A stretch of DNA of 64,000 nt from NCBI RefSeq assembly GCF_018736105.1, contig NZ_CP076135.1, positions 5,206,001 to 5,270,000 on the forward strand. Direction: 5' to 3'. Each line of letters starts with the position of its first letter. Position 1 is the first letter of the stretch. This DNA is from Bradyrhizobium sediminis. Lineage in GTDB: Bacteria; Pseudomonadota; Alphaproteobacteria; Rhizobiales; Xanthobacteraceae. The notes under the pieces are model-generated. The model was not told where the DNA came from and ran no database searches. It saw only the letters and a program-made list of their open reading frames with translations. Positions 33,927 through 42,576 of the stretch are shown here, piece after piece. The position numbers and the translations under genes are program-made.

Positions 33927-34205
33927 ATGAGCGGCATTCTCTGGATCATCATCGTCGGCTTTGTCGCAGGGCTTATCGCGCGCTGGCTGTCGCCGGGCCC
34001 GAACACTCCGAGCGGCTTCATCCTGACCACCGTGCTCGGCATCGCCGGCGCGTTTCTGGCGACCTTCGTCGGCCAGGCCATCGGCCATTACAGTCTCGAC
34101 CAGGGCGCCGGATTCATCACCGCGACCATCGGCGCGGTGGTGGTGCTGTTCATCTGGAACCGGCTGGTGGCGAGCGGCGTGATGTCCGATCCGGGGAAAC
34201 GGTAG
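33927..34205 (+). CDS. GlsB/YeaQ/YmgE family stress-response membrane protein
   Basis: The 92-residue protein has three hydrophobic helices. The start MSGILWIIIVGFVAGLIARWL and a Gly-rich second helix (TTVLGIAGAFLATFVGQ) are typical of the transglycosylase-associated/YeaQ family, small inner-membrane proteins induced by stress. It lies 46 bp after the YidB-like gene and may share its transcript. AAAGGACGA precedes the ATG. Confidence 0.9.
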   Translation: MSGILWIIIVGFVAGLIARWLSPGPNTPSGFILTTVLGIAGAFLATFVGQAIGHYSLDQGAGFITATIGAVVVLFIWNRLVASGVMSDPGKR

Positions 34206-34209
34206 ACTT

Positions 34210-34313
34210 CGTCATTCCGGGATGGTGCGGAAGCACCAGACCTCAGATGTGCAATTGCACATCGGGGAATCTCGAGATTCCGGGTTCGATGCTGCGCATC
34301 GCCCCGGAATGAC
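34210..34313. repeat. Palindromic repeat (CGTCATTCCGGG / CCCGGAATGAC ends)
   Basis: CGTCATTCCGGG at the left pairs with CCCCGGAATGAC at the right, with an inner AGATGTGCAATTGCACATC palindrome. It fills the gap between two convergent genes and may act as a terminator. This end motif differs from family A but has the same design. Confidence 0.65.
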
Positions 34314-34324
34314 AATATTCTACC

Positions 34325-35107
34325 TCACGTTATCAGATGCAGCCCCGCATCCATCCGCACCAGTTCGCCGGTCATGTTGCTCGACGCCGGCGTGGCGAGG
34401 AAACAGACCAGCGCCGCGATATCCTCGGCGGTTGAAGCGACCTTGAGCGGCACCCTGGCGACCACGGAATCGCGCACCTGCTTGGCGCCCTCCTCACCGC
34501 GGCCCTTGGTGAACCAGGGCGTGTCGATATAGCCGGGACATACCGTGTTGACGCGGATCAGCGGCGCCAGCGCGCGCGCCAGCGAAAAGGTGATGGTGTT
34601 GAGCGCGCCCTTGCTCGCGGCGTAGGCGATCGACGAGCCGACGCCGCTGATGCCGGCGACCGACGACACGTTGACGACCGCGGACGCCCGGCCCGAGGCC
34701 CTGGCGCCGTCCTCCAGCAGGCTGCGCGCTGCCCGCACCATCTGGAACGGGCCGATGGTGTTGACGCCGAACAGCCGCTGAAAATCCTCCGCCGACAATC
34801 CGTCGAGATTGCCGTGCGGCATGTGCTTGGTGGTGCCGGCATTGTTGATCAGCGCGTCGAGACGGCCCCATGGCGCAGCGGCGGCGACGATCTTCCTGCA
34901 GTCCTCGTCGCGCGAGACGTCGCCCTGCACCACCACGACTTCGCCGCCGGCGCTGCGGCACTGATCGGCGGTCGCCTCGGCTTCCTTCTGGCTGGAGGAG
35001 TAGTTGACCACGATGCGCGCACCGCCCTTGGCCAGAATGGCCGCAGTCGCCGCCCCCAGGCCGGAGGCCGAACCGGTAACAATTGCGCACAAACCATCCA
35101 TCGACAT
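34325..35107 (-). CDS. SDR family oxidoreductase (FabG-like)
   Basis: The 260-residue short-chain dehydrogenase has TGSASGLGAA, NNAGTTK, the catalytic Ser and YAASK (SSIAYAASKGALN), and the C-terminal GELVRMDAGLHL. It reduces or oxidises a 3-oxo/hydroxyacyl or similar substrate. The start at 35107 (MSMDGLCAIVTG) is chosen since the upstream open frame lacks SDR sequence. It is divergent from the two acyl-CoA dehydrogenase genes by about 280 bp, which suggests a common beta-oxidation-like pathway. Confidence 0.92.
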   Translation of the reverse strand: MSMDGLCAIVTGSASGLGAATAAILAKGGARIVVNYSSSQKEAEATADQCRSAGGEVVVVQGDVSRDEDCRKIVAAAAPWGRLDALINNAGTTKHMPHGNLDGLSAEDFQRLFGVNTIGPFQMVRAARSLLEDGARASGRASAVVNVSSVAGISGVGSSIAYAASKGALNTITFSLARALAPLIRVNTVCPGYIDTPWFTKGRGEEGAKQVRDSVVARVPLKVASTAEDIAALVCFLATPASSNMTGELVRMDAGLHLIT

Positions 35108-35383
35108 CCCTGATTTCCTCTTTTTTGATTTTGCAAGCCGGGCCGTAGCGCCGCGATCTACCATATCGCGCAGGGAAATACCTGCAAATCCGCGAAACTC
35201 CATTGGGCGGAATTCATCGGTTCGGCCGCCGTCGCTGCATGCCGGCCGTGCAGGCCGCCCTGCGGAGCCGGACGCTTGTGTTGGCGGTAGCTTTTCCTCA
35301 TCATCCGGTGCAAGAAAAGACCGCATTCGATCCCCCGGCGGAGCCGCCGGGTGCGATCCGGGCCAATCAAAACGAGGAACGCT

Positions 35384-36448
35384 GTGGCGGAGAGTGAGAA
35401 CATTGTTGCCGAGACCGCGGAGAAGATCTTTGCGGATCTCGCCGACGCCCAAACCATCAACAGCGACAAGAAGGGCAGCTGGAAGGCGCCGCTGTGGCAA
35501 GCGCTGAGCGACGCCGGCCTGCCGCTGGCCTGGGTGCCGGAGGATTGCAACGGCTCCGGCGCCAGCCTCGCCGAAGGTTTTTCCGTGCTGAGTGCGGCCG
35601 GCCGTTTTGCGGTCGCGGTGCCGCTGGCCGAGACCATGCTGGCCGGATGGCTATTGGCGCAGGCCAGGATCGCTTCCCCCGACGGCGAGATGACGGTGGC
35701 GCCGGCAAGCCCGAAGGACCGCATCACGCTCAACGCCAACGGTACCCTGTCGGGCCGCGCCCGCGGCGTGCCCTTCGCCAAGGCTGCGAAGCATATCGCC
35801 GTGCTCGCCGGCGGTTCGAACGGGTTTTCGATCGCGCTGGTCGAAGCCGGCGCCTGCCGGATCGAAGCGGGCCTCGGCCTCGGTGGCGACAACAGCGACA
35901 CGGTGACGCTCGCCAACGTCAGGCCGGTGGCGATCAAGCCGGCGCCGAAAGGTTTCGACCAGACCTCGCTGATGCTGATGGGCGGCGTGGCGCGCTCCCT
36001 GCAGATCGCGGGCGCGCTGGAATCGATGCTCGAAATCAGCGTGCGCTATTCCAACGAACGCGTCGCATTCGAGAAGAAGATCTCGAAATTCCAGGCGGTG
36101 CAGCACAACCTTGCAAAGCTCGCCGGCGAGTCGGCGGCGGCGCTGGCGGCGGCGACCTCGGCGGCGGATGCGGTGGCCAACAGCATCGCGTTCGACGATG
36201 CGTTCTTTCTCGAAGCGGCAGCCGCGAAGATCCGCTGTTCGGAAGCCGCCGAGAAGGGCGGCGCGATCGCCCATCAGGTGCACGGCGCGATCGGCTTCAC
36301 CATCGAGCACATCCTGCATCGCTACTCCCTGCGCGCGCTGGCATGGCGCGACGATTTCGGCTCCGAGAGCTACTGGGCGGTCGAGCTCGGCAAACTGGTC
36401 GCCGACCGCGGCGCCGACGAGCTGTGGCCGCTGGTGGCCTCGCGCTGA
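35384..36448 (+). CDS. Acyl-CoA dehydrogenase family protein (first of a pair)
   Basis: The roughly 354-residue flavoprotein has the ACAD fold. It shows an N-terminal helical domain (GLPLAWVPEDCNGSGASLAEG), a reduced middle beta domain, and the C-terminal helical domain with RVAFEKKISKFQAVQHNLAKLA and GGAIAHQVHGAIGFTIEHILHR. The GTG start at 35384 has GAGGA upstream. It is shorter than the second ACAD and lies 30 bp before it. Such pairs often make hetero-oligomeric dehydrogenases (as in steroid or pimelate degradation). The substrate is unknown. Confidence 0.88.
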   Translation: MAESENIVAETAEKIFADLADAQTINSDKKGSWKAPLWQALSDAGLPLAWVPEDCNGSGASLAEGFSVLSAAGRFAVAVPLAETMLAGWLLAQARIASPDGEMTVAPASPKDRITLNANGTLSGRARGVPFAKAAKHIAVLAGGSNGFSIALVEAGACRIEAGLGLGGDNSDTVTLANVRPVAIKPAPKGFDQTSLMLMGGVARSLQIAGALESMLEISVRYSNERVAFEKKISKFQAVQHNLAKLAGESAAALAAATSAADAVANSIAFDDAFFLEAAAAKIRCSEAAEKGGAIAHQVHGAIGFTIEHILHRYSLRALAWRDDFGSESYWAVELGKLVADRGADELWPLVASR

Positions 36449-36478
36449 TCAACTGAATTCGAAAGTCGAGACTCTAAA

Positions 36479-37639
36479 ATGACCGCAGCCCTCCGTTTCG
36501 ATCCGATCCGCCTGCCGCCTGAATGCGAGAAACTGCGCAAGGAAGTGCGCGCCTTCCTCGCCGACGAAATCGCGGCCGGCACCTTCGATCCGCACAAGCC
36601 CAATCGCGAAGACACCGACGCGCCGGAATTCTCCCGCCGGGTCGGCGAGCGCGGCTGGCTCGGCATGACCTGGCCGAAGAAATATGGCGGCCACGAGCGC
36701 TCTTTCCTCGAGCGCTATGTGGTGACCGAGGAAATGCGCGTCGCCAACGCGCCGACGCGGCGCTTCTTCGTCGCCGACCGTCAGAGCGGCCCGGTACTTT
36801 TGAAATACGCGCCCGAGCACATCAAGATGGACATCCTGCCGCGGATCTGCCGCGGCGAGGTCTGTTTCGCGATCGGCATGAGCGAGCCGAACTCCGGCTC
36901 CGACCTGTTCGCCGCAAAAACCAAGGCGACCAGGACCGACGGCGGCTATCTGATCAACGGCACCAAGATCTGGACCTCGTCGGCGCATATCGCCGACTAC
37001 ATGATCGCGATCTTCCGCACCTCGCCGCCCACCAAGGAGAACCGCCGCCACGGCCTCACCCAATTCCTGGTCAAGATGAAGCAGCCGGGCATCCAGGTGA
37101 ACCCGATCGGCCAGATCACCGGCCAGTACGAATTCAACGAGGTGGTGTTCACCGACTATTTCGTTCCCGACGATCACGTGCTCGGCGAAATCGATGGCGC
37201 CTGGAAGCAGGCGACCAGCGAGCTCGCCTATGAGCGCTCCGGTCCGGAACGTTTTCTCGAAACCTATTACGTGCTGACTGAGCTGGTGCGCGCGGTCGGC
37301 AAGAATCCGGACACCCGCAGCGCCGAGGGCATCGGCCGGCTGGTGGCGCAGCTGCACACCATGCGGCGGATGTCGGTCTCGGTCGCGGGCATGCTGCAGG
37401 CCGGCAAGGAGCCGGTGGTGGAAGCCTCGATCGTCAAGGACATCGGCACGGTCTGGGAGCAGCAATTGCCGCACCGGGTGCGCGACCTCGCCGCCTTCGT
37501 CGAGGAAAACGCCACCAACCGCGAGACGCTGGAGAACCAGCTGTCGTTCGCAATCAAGACCGCGCCGAAACTGACCATCCAGGGCGGCACCACCGAAGTG
37601 CTGCGCGGCATCATCGCGCGCGGGCTCGGCCTGCGCTGA
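36479..37639 (+). CDS. Acyl-CoA dehydrogenase (second of a pair)
   Basis: The 386-residue ACAD has the FAD-binding segment FAIGMSEPNSGSDLFA and the WTSSAHIADY middle domain. The substrate-side helix is TSELAYERSGPERFLETYY, and the C-terminal end is IQGGTTEVLRGIIARGLGL. It introduces the alpha-beta double bond in an acyl-CoA. The longer ACAD retains the motifs lacking in its upstream partner, which supports a heteromeric enzyme. An enoyl-CoA hydratase gene follows after 46 bp, the next step of beta-oxidation. Confidence 0.93.
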   Translation: MTAALRFDPIRLPPECEKLRKEVRAFLADEIAAGTFDPHKPNREDTDAPEFSRRVGERGWLGMTWPKKYGGHERSFLERYVVTEEMRVANAPTRRFFVADRQSGPVLLKYAPEHIKMDILPRICRGEVCFAIGMSEPNSGSDLFAAKTKATRTDGGYLINGTKIWTSSAHIADYMIAIFRTSPPTKENRRHGLTQFLVKMKQPGIQVNPIGQITGQYEFNEVVFTDYFVPDDHVLGEIDGAWKQATSELAYERSGPERFLETYYVLTELVRAVGKNPDTRSAEGIGRLVAQLHTMRRMSVSVAGMLQAGKEPVVEASIVKDIGTVWEQQLPHRVRDLAAFVEENATNRETLENQLSFAIKTAPKLTIQGGTTEVLRGIIARGLGLR

Positions 37640-37685
37640 CGCGCGGTCCGGCTCCCGCGCCAATCCCATTCAACGAGGAAACCCC

Positions 37686-38492
37686 ATGAGCAAGTTTACG
37701 GACATCGGCGTCGCCACGGTCGGACACGTCGGCACCATCGAAATCCAGCGGCCGCCGCTGAACTTCTTCGACATCTCGCTGATCAACCAGATCGCGGATG
37801 CGCTGGACGAGTTCGACAAGAATATCGAAATCCGCTCATCGGTGCTGATGGCGCAGGGCAAGGCGTTCTGCGCCGGCGCCAATTTCAGCGATCCGGCACG
37901 GCAGGCGCAGGAGGCAACCGAGGCCAAGGGCGATCCCGCCGACAGCCTCGGCTCGATCAACAGCCTCTACATGCACGCGGTTCGCATCTTCCGCGCCAAG
38001 AAGCCGATCGTCGCCGCCGTGCATGGCGCCGCCATCGGCGGCGGTCTGGGTCTCGCGGTGTCGGCGGATTTCCGCGTCACCTGCCCCGAGGCGCGCTTCT
38101 CCGCCAATTTCACCAAACTCGGCTTCCATCCCGGCTTCGGCCTGACCACCACGCTTCCCGAACTGGTCGGCAAGAACAATGCGGAATTGATCTTCTACAC
38201 CAGCCGCCGCGTCACCGGCGAGGAAGCCACGCGAATGGGCCTCGCCAATGTCTGCGTGCCGCAGGACCAGGTGCGCGCGGAAGCGATGAAGCTCGCCCAG
38301 GAGATCGCCGAGTGCTCGCCGCTCGGCCTGCTCTCGACCCGCGCCACCATGCGCGCCGGCCTCGCCGACCGCGTGCTGGCCGCCACCAACCACGAACTCG
38401 CCGAGCAGAGCCGGCTGCGCAAGACCGAAGACTTCAAGGAAGGCGTCAAGGCCACCGCCGAGCGCCGCGTGGCGAACTTCAAGGGGCGGTGA
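37686..38492 (+). CDS. Enoyl-CoA hydratase/isomerase family protein
   Basis: The 268-residue crotonase has the oxyanion segments AFCAGANFSD and HGAAIGGGLGLAVSADFRVT, then FTKLGFHPGFGLTTTLPELVG, which replaces the usual catalytic-Glu helix. The absence of a clear second Glu suggests isomerase or another crotonase chemistry, not simple hydration; this is a reading by eye. It ends the + strand operon with the two dehydrogenases. A palindromic repeat follows. Confidence 0.9.
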   Translation: MSKFTDIGVATVGHVGTIEIQRPPLNFFDISLINQIADALDEFDKNIEIRSSVLMAQGKAFCAGANFSDPARQAQEATEAKGDPADSLGSINSLYMHAVRIFRAKKPIVAAVHGAAIGGGLGLAVSADFRVTCPEARFSANFTKLGFHPGFGLTTTLPELVGKNNAELIFYTSRRVTGEEATRMGLANVCVPQDQVRAEAMKLAQEIAECSPLGLLSTRATMRAGLADRVLAATNHELAEQSRLRKTEDFKEGVKATAERRVANFKGR

Positions 38493-38503
38493 ACTTTCAA
38501 AAG

Positions 38504-38633
38504 CGTCGTCCCGGCCAAGCGAAGCGCGAGCCGGGACCCATACGCCGCGGCCTATCGGTGAGACCGCTGGCGTTAGAGACCTCTTAAAGCAACTGCTGCC
38601 GCGGAGTATGGGTCCCGCTTTCGCGGGGACGAC
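38504..38633. repeat. Palindromic repeat, family A
   Basis: CGTCGTCCCGG at the left faces CGCGGGGACGAC at the right; GGGACCCATACGCCGCGG pairs with CCGCGGAGTATGGGTCCC. It lies between two convergent genes and is probably a bidirectional transcription end. Confidence 0.7.
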
Positions 38634-38649
38634 ATGTGGCGAGAGGCTG

Positions 38650-40764
38650 CTACTTCTTCCGCACCACCAGCGCATCGACGATGGTGACGCCCTGCCCCTC
38701 GGCGTGCACCAGCACCGGATTGAGCTCGATCCCGGAAATCTCGCCGGCATGCTGTGCGGCCAGCAGTGATATCTGCGCGATCAGTTGCGCCAACGCCGCG
38801 CTGTCCGCCTTCGCCGCTCCGCGAAAGCCATTGAGCAAGGGTGCCGCCTTCAATTCGGCCAGCATCGCGGACGCTTCCACAGCGCTCACCGGCGCGGGGC
38901 GATATACCACGTCGCGGAACAGTTCCGTGGTGACGCCGCCGAGCCCGACCATGATCATCGGCCCGAAGGTCGCATCCAGCATGGTGCCGACGATGATCTC
39001 GACGCCCGTTTTCGCCATCGGCCCGACCAGCACGCCCTGGATCGCGGCATCGGGCCGGTGCCGGCCCGCGGCCACCAGCAAGGCCTGATAGGCCAGAAAC
39101 ACTTCGCCCTTGGTGGCGATATTGACGCGCACGCCGCCGACTTCGCTCTTGTGCGCGATATCGCGCGACTGGATCTTCATCACCAGCGGAAAACCCGCGC
39201 GTGCGATCGCATCGTCCAGCGCGCTCTTGTCCGTCACCAGCACTTCGTCGGGCACCGCAATGCCGGCCTCGCGCAGCAGCGCCTTGCTGTCGAATTCGGA
39301 CAATGTTGCGGACTTCAGATGCGCCGAGAGATCGCGCAAGGGAGCCGCCGCGGCGTCGACCGCGGGCGCGAGGCTGAACCGCGCGCGCTCGGCCATCCGC
39401 CGCAGCGCGACGCCGGCATGGGTCAGCCCCGACAGCACCACGGCGCCGCAGGCCGCAAGTTCGCTGCGCGCGAAGCCCGACGGCAGCGTGTAGGAATAGA
39501 ACACGATCGGCTTGTGCTGCGCGTCGAGCACAGGCCTGAGCTCGGCCTCTTTGAACGGCATCCGCGTATCGCTCGACAGCGACAGCACCACCAGGATGGC
39601 GTCGACCTCGTCGGAGACGGCGAGCAGGTCGATGCTCCTCTGCAATCCGCCGGAATGCACGCCCTGCGCGGTGACGTCGATCGGATTGCCGGCCGCGCCG
39701 TAGGACGGCAGCAGCTTCCTGATCTCCGCCTGGATCGCCTGCGACAGTTCCGGCACAAGCAGCCCCTGCATCGCGACCGTGTCGGCGCCCCAGATGCCGG
39801 CGCCGCCCGACACCGTGAGCACGGCGACGCGGTCGCCTTTCGGCAAGGGGTTGGTGGTCAGCAGCGCGGCTATCGTCACGGCCTCGTCGAGATCATTGGA
39901 AACGATGAATCCGTATTTGGCGAACACCGCGTCATAGGCGGCGGACCAGCCGGCCATGCTGGCGGTATGCGAGGCGGCGGCGCGCTCGCCGGCGCCGGAG
40001 CGTCCGACCTTGGTGACGATGACCGGTTTTCCGACTTCCGCGGCGCGCCGCGCGGCGGCGAGGAACCTGTCGGCGTCGCGGACACCCTCGATGAACAACA
40101 GGATCACGTCGGTGGAGGCATCCTGCACCATGAATTCGAAAAATTCGCCGGCGCCGAGATCGCTTTCATTGCCGGTGCTGACGACATAGCTGAGCGCGAT
40201 GCCCAGCGCCCTGGCGCGGTGATAGATCGCAAAGCCGATGCCGCCGCTTTGCGCGACGATGCCGATCCGCCTTTGGCTCGCGACCGGGAGCTGCTCGTTG
40301 GGTTTGCCGTCGACGACCGGGCTGAAGGTGGCGGCGACGCGCTGCACCTGGCTGTAGAACCCTTCGGCGTTCGGCCCGGAAATCCGCATCCCCGTCCGCG
40401 TCGCCAGCGCCACGATGGCATCCTGCATGCCGGCGCTGTCGCCGCCCTCCTCCGCAAAGCCGGAGGAAATGACGACCGCGTTCTTCACGCCCACGGCGGC
40501 GCATTGCTCGAGCGCAGCCAGCACCGCCCTGGCCGGAATGATGACGATGGCGAGATCGATCGGCTGCCCGACATCGGCAATCGACTTGTAGCATTCGAGC
40601 CCGTCGATATCGCCGTAGTTCGGATTGATCGGATAGATCCTTCCCGGATAGGCGTTCTTGCGCAGCATCGACAACAGCCGCCCCGGAATCTTCTCCAGGT
40701 CGCGCGACGCACCGATCAGCGCGATGCTGTCGGGCGCGAAGAATGAATCGAGCGGATGCGGCAT
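38650..40764 (-). CDS. ADP-forming acyl-CoA synthetase (acetate--CoA ligase family)
   Basis: The 704-residue protein fuses the ACD subunits. A CoA-binding Rossmann domain (IALIGASRDLEKIPGRLLSML) covers about residues 10-140. The succinyl-CoA-ligase-like domain carries the phospho-His region ERAAASHTASMAGW. A C-terminal ATP-grasp domain (GFPLVMKIQSRDIAHKSEVGGV) runs from about residue 480. The family converts an acid to its CoA ester with ATP, giving ADP and phosphate. Substrates range from acetate to ferulate. It could activate the acid that the nearby dehydrogenases and hydratases degrade. Confidence 0.92.
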   Translation of the reverse strand: MPHPLDSFFAPDSIALIGASRDLEKIPGRLLSMLRKNAYPGRIYPINPNYGDIDGLECYKSIADVGQPIDLAIVIIPARAVLAALEQCAAVGVKNAVVISSGFAEEGGDSAGMQDAIVALATRTGMRISGPNAEGFYSQVQRVAATFSPVVDGKPNEQLPVASQRRIGIVAQSGGIGFAIYHRARALGIALSYVVSTGNESDLGAGEFFEFMVQDASTDVILLFIEGVRDADRFLAAARRAAEVGKPVIVTKVGRSGAGERAAASHTASMAGWSAAYDAVFAKYGFIVSNDLDEAVTIAALLTTNPLPKGDRVAVLTVSGGAGIWGADTVAMQGLLVPELSQAIQAEIRKLLPSYGAAGNPIDVTAQGVHSGGLQRSIDLLAVSDEVDAILVVLSLSSDTRMPFKEAELRPVLDAQHKPIVFYSYTLPSGFARSELAACGAVVLSGLTHAGVALRRMAERARFSLAPAVDAAAAPLRDLSAHLKSATLSEFDSKALLREAGIAVPDEVLVTDKSALDDAIARAGFPLVMKIQSRDIAHKSEVGGVRVNIATKGEVFLAYQALLVAAGRHRPDAAIQGVLVGPMAKTGVEIIVGTMLDATFGPMIMVGLGGVTTELFRDVVYRPAPVSAVEASAMLAELKAAPLLNGFRGAAKADSAALAQLIAQISLLAAQHAGEISGIELNPVLVHAEGQGVTIVDALVVRKK

Positions 40765-40783
40765 TGCGAGACAGGTCCTTTTT

Positions 40784-40908
40784 CTTCTCCCTCGCCCCGC
40801 TTGCGGGGAGAGGGTCGGGGTGAGGGGGACTCACCACAGATTTGGACTCGCGGAGAGCCCCCCTCACCCGGCGCTACGCGCCGACCTCTCCCCGCAAGCG
40901 GGGCGAAG
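40784..40908. repeat. Palindromic repeat, family C (CTCGCCCCGCTTGCGGGGAGAGG type)
   Basis: CCTCGCCCCGCTTGCGGGGAGAGG at the left and CCTCTCCCCGCAAGCGGGGCGAAG at the right, with GGTGAGGGGG / CCCCCTCACC inside, form a long inverted repeat. It lies between two co-directional minus-strand genes. A similar element is at 53085. Confidence 0.7.
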
Positions 40909-40934
40909 TGACCAGTCAGTAGCCCGGATCGGCC

Positions 40935-41699
40935 TTACGCCACCAGCCGGAACGTCACGCCGCCGAGCACGAACGAATCGCCCGACACCGCATGGCCCCT
41001 GGCCTTGGCGGCATCGCGCACCCTGGCGATGTCACTGACCTTGAACGTCAGCCCGCTCATCAAATCGCTAACGCCCGTGACGAAGCGGAAGCCGGCGTTG
41101 GGCAGCTTCAGCTCGGGATCGCCCGACCTGCCCGTGCTCACCGGGATCCCGATGATCCTGCCCCAGTGGGCGGCCAGCACCTCGGGTTCCGGGCTTTCCA
41201 TCTCCACCTCGACCAGCGCCTGTGTCACATCCCTGGCGATCGATTTCTGCCAGTCCGGCCCGGCCGGCGGATACGGCCCCAGAATATCGTCGCTGCCGGC
41301 GGTGTGATTGAACTCGATGAATGCCGCTCGGCAGTCGCGCGGATGCAGTTGCACGCCGTGATACGGCGCATGATCGATGACGTTGGCGGTACGCACGCCC
41401 ATTTTATTGGCCTGCGCCCCGCGCGCGTCGGGATCGTCGCAGCAGAAGATCGCCATGTAGCCGCCGCGGCCGCCGGTTTTCTCGATGAAGCGCCCGGCCG
41501 CGGTGCCGGGCTGGAACGGCGCCACCACTTCCAGCAGAATGGTGTCGACCGGCAGCAGCGCGTTCTCAAGGCCGTATTTGGCGACGTTACCGTCGCGGTA
41601 ACAGACGTTCAGCCCCATGATCCCGGCGATATCGCCGACCACGGGTTCGATGGCCGGCGCCACCAGGCAGATCTGCCGCAGCCTGATATAGCTCCCCAT
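40935..41699 (-). CDS. VOC superfamily (glyoxalase-like) protein
   Basis: The 254-residue protein has two VOC half-domains. The first starts RLRQICLVAPAIEPVVGDIAGIMGL with VIDHAPYHGVQLHPRDCRAAFIEFNH, and the second starts SIARDVTQALVEVEME. VOC enzymes are metal-dependent lyases, isomerases or dioxygenases. ATG 41699 begins the first beta strand. It follows the hydratase gene on the same strand, with a 20 bp gap from that gene's stop, and belongs to the acyl-CoA catabolic cluster. The reaction is unknown. Confidence 0.83.
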   Translation of the reverse strand: MGSYIRLRQICLVAPAIEPVVGDIAGIMGLNVCYRDGNVAKYGLENALLPVDTILLEVVAPFQPGTAAGRFIEKTGGRGGYMAIFCCDDPDARGAQANKMGVRTANVIDHAPYHGVQLHPRDCRAAFIEFNHTAGSDDILGPYPPAGPDWQKSIARDVTQALVEVEMESPEPEVLAAHWGRIIGIPVSTGRSGDPELKLPNAGFRFVTGVSDLMSGLTFKVSDIARVRDAAKARGHAVSGDSFVLGGVTFRLVA

Positions 41700-41719
41700 C
41701 TCAATGCCCCCCGGCCATC

Positions 41720-42511
41720 TCAATGTCCCACGAAGACGGGCTTGCGCTTTTCGACGAACGCCTTGGCGGCTTCCTTGTGGTCGTCGGTCTCGCCGGAGCG
41801 CGAGTGATGCATCGCCTCGGCGTCGAAGCAGGCTTCCAGCGACAAATGCTCGGCGTTGTTGATGTTGCGCTTGATGTAGCCCAGCGTCACCGACGGGCCC
41901 TGCGCCAGCGACATCGCCAGCTCATGCGCCGCCGCCTCGACCTCGGCGTCGGGAACCACCTTGGTCACGATGCCGAGCGCGAGCGCTTCCTGCGCCGACA
42001 GCACCGGCGACATCAGATAGAGTTCGCGCGCCTTGGCGCTGCCCAGCATCTGCGTGAGGAAGTAGGTGCCGCCGTAATCGCCCGACAGGCCGACCTTGGC
42101 GAAGGCCGTGGTGATCTTGGCCGAAGCCGAGGCGACGCGGAGATCGCAGGCCAGCGCAATCGAGAGACCGGCGCCGGCGGCGGCGCCGTCGACCTGCGCC
42201 ACCACGGGCTTCTGCATCTCGTGCAGGATGCGCGAGACCTCCATGCCGCGCCGAAGATTGGTCTTCCTGGCCTCGAACGGCAGCGGCGCCCGCCCCTCCG
42301 CCATCGACTTGACGTCGCCGCCGACGCAGAAGGTGCCGCCCGCGCCCTTGAGCAGCACGGCGCGCACCTCATGATCCTCCGCTGCCCGCCGCGCCGCCGA
42401 CACCAGCCCCAGCGTCATGTCCGGGTTGAGCGCGTTGCGGCGATCCGGCCGGTTCATGGTGATGGTAAGCAGGCCCTGGTCGAGTTTCTGCAGGACGATT
42501 TCGTTGTTCAT
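41720..42511 (-). CDS. Enoyl-CoA hydratase/isomerase family protein (PaaG-like)
   Basis: The 263-residue crotonase has the oxyanion segments TFCVGGDVKSMA and QVDGAAAGAGLSIALACDLRVAS. The region AFAKVGLSGDYGGTYFLTQMLG carries an Asp where PaaG-type isomerases place their acid. The length and C-terminus (EAAKAFVEKRKPVFVGH) are canonical. It lies between the Liv-type binding-protein gene and the VOC gene, all on the minus strand. Confidence 0.9.
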   Translation of the reverse strand: MNNEIVLQKLDQGLLTITMNRPDRRNALNPDMTLGLVSAARRAAEDHEVRAVLLKGAGGTFCVGGDVKSMAEGRAPLPFEARKTNLRRGMEVSRILHEMQKPVVAQVDGAAAGAGLSIALACDLRVASASAKITTAFAKVGLSGDYGGTYFLTQMLGSAKARELYLMSPVLSAQEALALGIVTKVVPDAEVEAAAHELAMSLAQGPSVTLGYIKRNINNAEHLSLEACFDAEAMHHSRSGETDDHKEAAKAFVEKRKPVFVGH

Positions 42512-42540
42512 GAGGCGGCGCCTTTGTTGTTACTGATTTT

Positions 42541-42568
42541 CGTCGTCCCTGCGAACGCGGGGACGACG
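42541..42568. repeat. Short palindrome, family A core
   Basis: CGTCGTCCCTGCGAACGCGGGGACGACG is a hairpin with a 10-11 bp stem between the binding-protein and hydratase genes. It is the minimal form of the family A element. Confidence 0.7.
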
Positions 42569-42576
42569 AGGGTCCG

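Noticed and set aside
38785..40746. 653-residue + strand open frame
   Set aside because: Antisense shadow of the acyl-CoA synthetase gene, with no domain-like sequence and composition dominated by Arg, His and Asp.
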